A DNA stretch of 7,687 nucleotides from an uncultured Flavobacteriales bacterium (GTDB taxonomy: Bacteria > Bacteroidota > Bacteroidia > Flavobacteriales_D > SKUL01): positions 1 to 7,687 of the forward strand of contig CALDPJ010000011.1 in NCBI GenBank assembly GCA_937911795.1. Direction: 5' to 3'. The position numbers and the translations under genes are program-made. Under the pieces are notes generated by a model. It searched no databases. It worked only from the letters and a program-made list of their open reading frames with translations, and was not told the DNA's origin. This document shows positions 6,549-7,687 of this stretch, piece after piece. How positions within the stretch are numbered: the stretch's first letter is position 1; the number at the start of each line of letters is the position of its first letter.

Positions 6549-6567
6549 ACTATCCGCTATAGATAGT
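6549..6567. repeat. Perfect inverted repeat in the kinase/cheR divergent gap
   Basis: ACTATC (6549-6554) and GATAGT (6562-6567) form a perfect dyad around the 7-nt spacer CGCTATA. It lies between the divergent kinase and cheR genes, 53 bp upstream of the candidate cheR -7 element, a position suited to an operator or activator site shared by both genes. No regulator gene is visible to match it. Confidence 0.4.
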
Positions 6568-6620
6568 GACTGTGCGGTCAAGAATGAAATTTCGTATTTT
6601 TAGCCTCCTCCTTTGGGAAG

Positions 6621-6628
6621 TACTTTTG
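6621..6628 (+). promoter_or_regulatory. Candidate -7 promoter element for cheR
   Basis: TACTTTTG matches the Bacteroidota -7 consensus TAnnTTTG. It would give a start site near 6634 and a leader of about 17 nt before the cheR ATG. Around 6596-6600 there is a T-rich run in place of a clear TTTG -33 box, so the match is partial. Confidence 0.4.
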
Positions 6629-6650
6629 AGAAATTATAGGTCGATCGTAG

Positions 6651-7472
6651 ATGTTGTACATAAACCCTGAAGAAGTCTTAGTTGTTCTGGAAATAATTTA
6701 TGCGGAATACGGATATGATTTTCGGCAATACTCCCAGGCACATATTCATAGAAGGATAAATAACCGAATGACTCTTTCAGGCATTTCTACCGTTCAGGAG
6801 CTGACGAATAAAATTCGTACGGATAAAGCATTTTTAAGTCTGCTGCTTGGTGATCTTTCTATTACCGTTACCGAAATGTATCGCGACCCGGCTTTCTACA
6901 GATCACTGAGGGAAGAAATTATTCCACTCCTGAAGACGTATTCGTTCATAAAAATATGGCATGCAGGATGTGCCACCGGCGAGGAAGTATATTCTATGGC
7001 TATTTTGCTCAAAGAAGAAGGGATTTATGACCGATGCACGATTTACGCTACAGATTTCAATCAGGCCGCACTCAACCGAGCAAAAGAAGGGATAATTGAA
7101 TTGGGAAAGCTTAAGGAATATACGCTCAATTACCAGAAATCAGGAGGTAAAGAAACCTTTTCCAACTATTTCACCATCAGCAATAAACTAGCAATGCCGG
7201 TTGGAGACTTTAAAAAAAACATAGTGTGGGCCAACCACAATCTGGTGACCGACTGGGTATTTTCAGAAGTTCAACTTGTAATTTGCCGCAATGTGCTGAT
7301 TTACTTTAACCGGAACTTACAGAATAAAGTACTCACACTTTTTGATGAAAGTCTTATATCGGGCGGAATTTTATGTCTTGGCGCTAAAGAAAGTTTGCGC
7401 TTCACCGATATTGCACCGCGCTATTTGGAAATCGACCCGAAGCAGCGGATATTTAAAAAACGATATTCCTGA
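6651..7472 (+). CDS. cheR: CheR-type protein-glutamate O-methyltransferase
   Basis: This 273-residue cytoplasmic enzyme transfers methyl groups from S-adenosylmethionine to glutamate side chains, in chemotaxis on receptor helices. The N-terminal helical domain has AHIHRRINNRM (30-40), like the basic helix of CheR proteins, and TEMYRDP (74-80), where the usual text is TEFFRDP. The methyltransferase domain has motif I WHAGCATGEEVYSMA (103-117), the acidic Asp135 in IYATDFN, and the signature ICRNVLIYF (211-219). The length matches single-domain CheR, and no TPR or PAS extension is present. A TAG at 6648-6650 directly before the ATG fixes the start. The cheB start follows 9 bp after the stop, so the two are cotranscribed. 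No receptor, CheA or CheW gene lies in view, so the substrate may be a receptor encoded elsewhere or a non-motility protein. Confidence 0.95.
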   Translation: MLYINPEEVLVVLEIIYAEYGYDFRQYSQAHIHRRINNRMTLSGISTVQELTNKIRTDKAFLSLLLGDLSITVTEMYRDPAFYRSLREEIIPLLKTYSFIKIWHAGCATGEEVYSMAILLKEEGIYDRCTIYATDFNQAALNRAKEGIIELGKLKEYTLNYQKSGGKETFSNYFTISNKLAMPVGDFKKNIVWANHNLVTDWVFSEVQLVICRNVLIYFNRNLQNKVLTLFDESLISGGILCLGAKESLRFTDIAPRYLEIDPKQRIFKKRYS

Positions 7473-7481
7473 TTATGACCC

Positions 7482-7687
7482 ATGTCTTCTACATATAAAG
7501 CCATCGTTATCGGCACTTCCATGGGAGGATTTGCAGCACTCCGCGCGCTGTTGCCACAGTTGCCCTCCGATTTCGGAATGCCGGTGGTGGTTGTGCAACA
7601 CATTGGCTCCGACACCGATAACTACTGGATTCATATACTCAATAAGGACTGTGCAGTGACCGTGAAAGAAGCCGATGAAAAAGAGCA
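7482..7687 (+). CDS. cheB: CheB-type protein-glutamate methylesterase, 5' part only
   Basis: The first 68 codons of a methylesterase are present before the right edge. CheB hydrolyses glutamyl methyl esters, reversing CheR, and can deamidate receptor glutamines. The chain begins directly in the catalytic domain: AIVIGTSMGG (7-16) carries the nucleophile Ser13, in place of the usual GASTGG text, and VVVVQHIGSD (35-44) carries catalytic His40. The third triad residue (Asp) would be in the missing part. There is no N-terminal receiver domain, so activity would not be switched by the usual phosphorylation in cis; the REC domain of the divergent kinase could play a part, which is inference. It lies 9 bp after cheR. 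A nearer ATG at 7475 is out of frame and closes quickly. Fusion to further domains downstream cannot be excluded. Confidence 0.93.
   Translation, partial: MSSTYKAIVIGTSMGGFAALRALLPQLPSDFGMPVVVVQHIGSDTDNYWIHILNKDCAVTVKEADEKE

Noticed and set aside
7342..7659. A 105-codon plus-strand frame overlapping the cheR end and the cheB start.
   Set aside because: It overlaps two well-supported genes in another frame, and its sequence resembles no family I know.

Overview
The window looks like a chromosomal stretch of a member of the Bacteroidota, probably a free-living Cytophagia-, Saprospiria- or Flavobacteriia-like lineage. The evidence is the protein families present (a DUF4173-type membrane protein, a Bacteroidota-style monovalent cation:proton antiporter, stand-alone CheR and CheB beside a REC-PAS-histidine kinase), the near absence of Shine-Dalgarno sequences before most starts, and a few intergenic matches to the Bacteroidota -7 promoter element TAnnTTTG. 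Base composition looks moderate by eye. I saw no rRNA, tRNA, CRISPR array, insertion sequence or phage gene.

Region 1 (1-1920, all minus strand) reads, in transcription order, as a VOC-fold (glyoxalase/extradiol dioxygenase-like) protein, a 141-bp gap, a small protein with two CxxC pairs, a carboxymuconolactone-decarboxylase/AhpD-like protein, and a short-chain dehydrogenase that runs off the left edge. The last three are separated by 34 and 15 bp and are probably one operon. An 18-bp palindrome in the gap covers a candidate -7 element and could be its operator. The families suggest redox, peroxide or reactive-carbonyl/quinone housekeeping, but no substrate can be read from the sequence.

Region 2 (2114-4918, plus strand) holds a 412-residue cation:proton antiporter and, 51 bp later, a 504-residue polytopic DUF4173-type membrane protein. 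They may be cotranscribed. The antiporter has Ser-Glu where classical CPA1 exchangers have Asn-Asp at the ion-binding site. The 193-bp divergent gap in front of it contains a nested inverted repeat and a small hairpin over the start codon.

Region 3 (4919-7687) is a signalling locus. A cytoplasmic REC-PAS-HisKA-HATPase kinase on the minus strand is divergent from cheR and a stand-alone cheB, the latter cut by the right edge. The 142-bp divergent gap carries a perfect 6-bp inverted repeat and candidate -7 elements. No receptor, CheA or CheW gene is visible here, so the Che-type modification enzymes may serve a non-motility pathway. The kinase and the DUF4173 gene meet tail to tail with no bases between their stop codons.

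Nothing in the window is clearly a new defence or mobile system. The most useful leads are the conserved-looking two-CxxC protein with its redox neighbours, the kinase/cheR/cheB module, the antiporter's altered ion-site motif with its DUF4173 neighbour, and the palindromes in the gaps.
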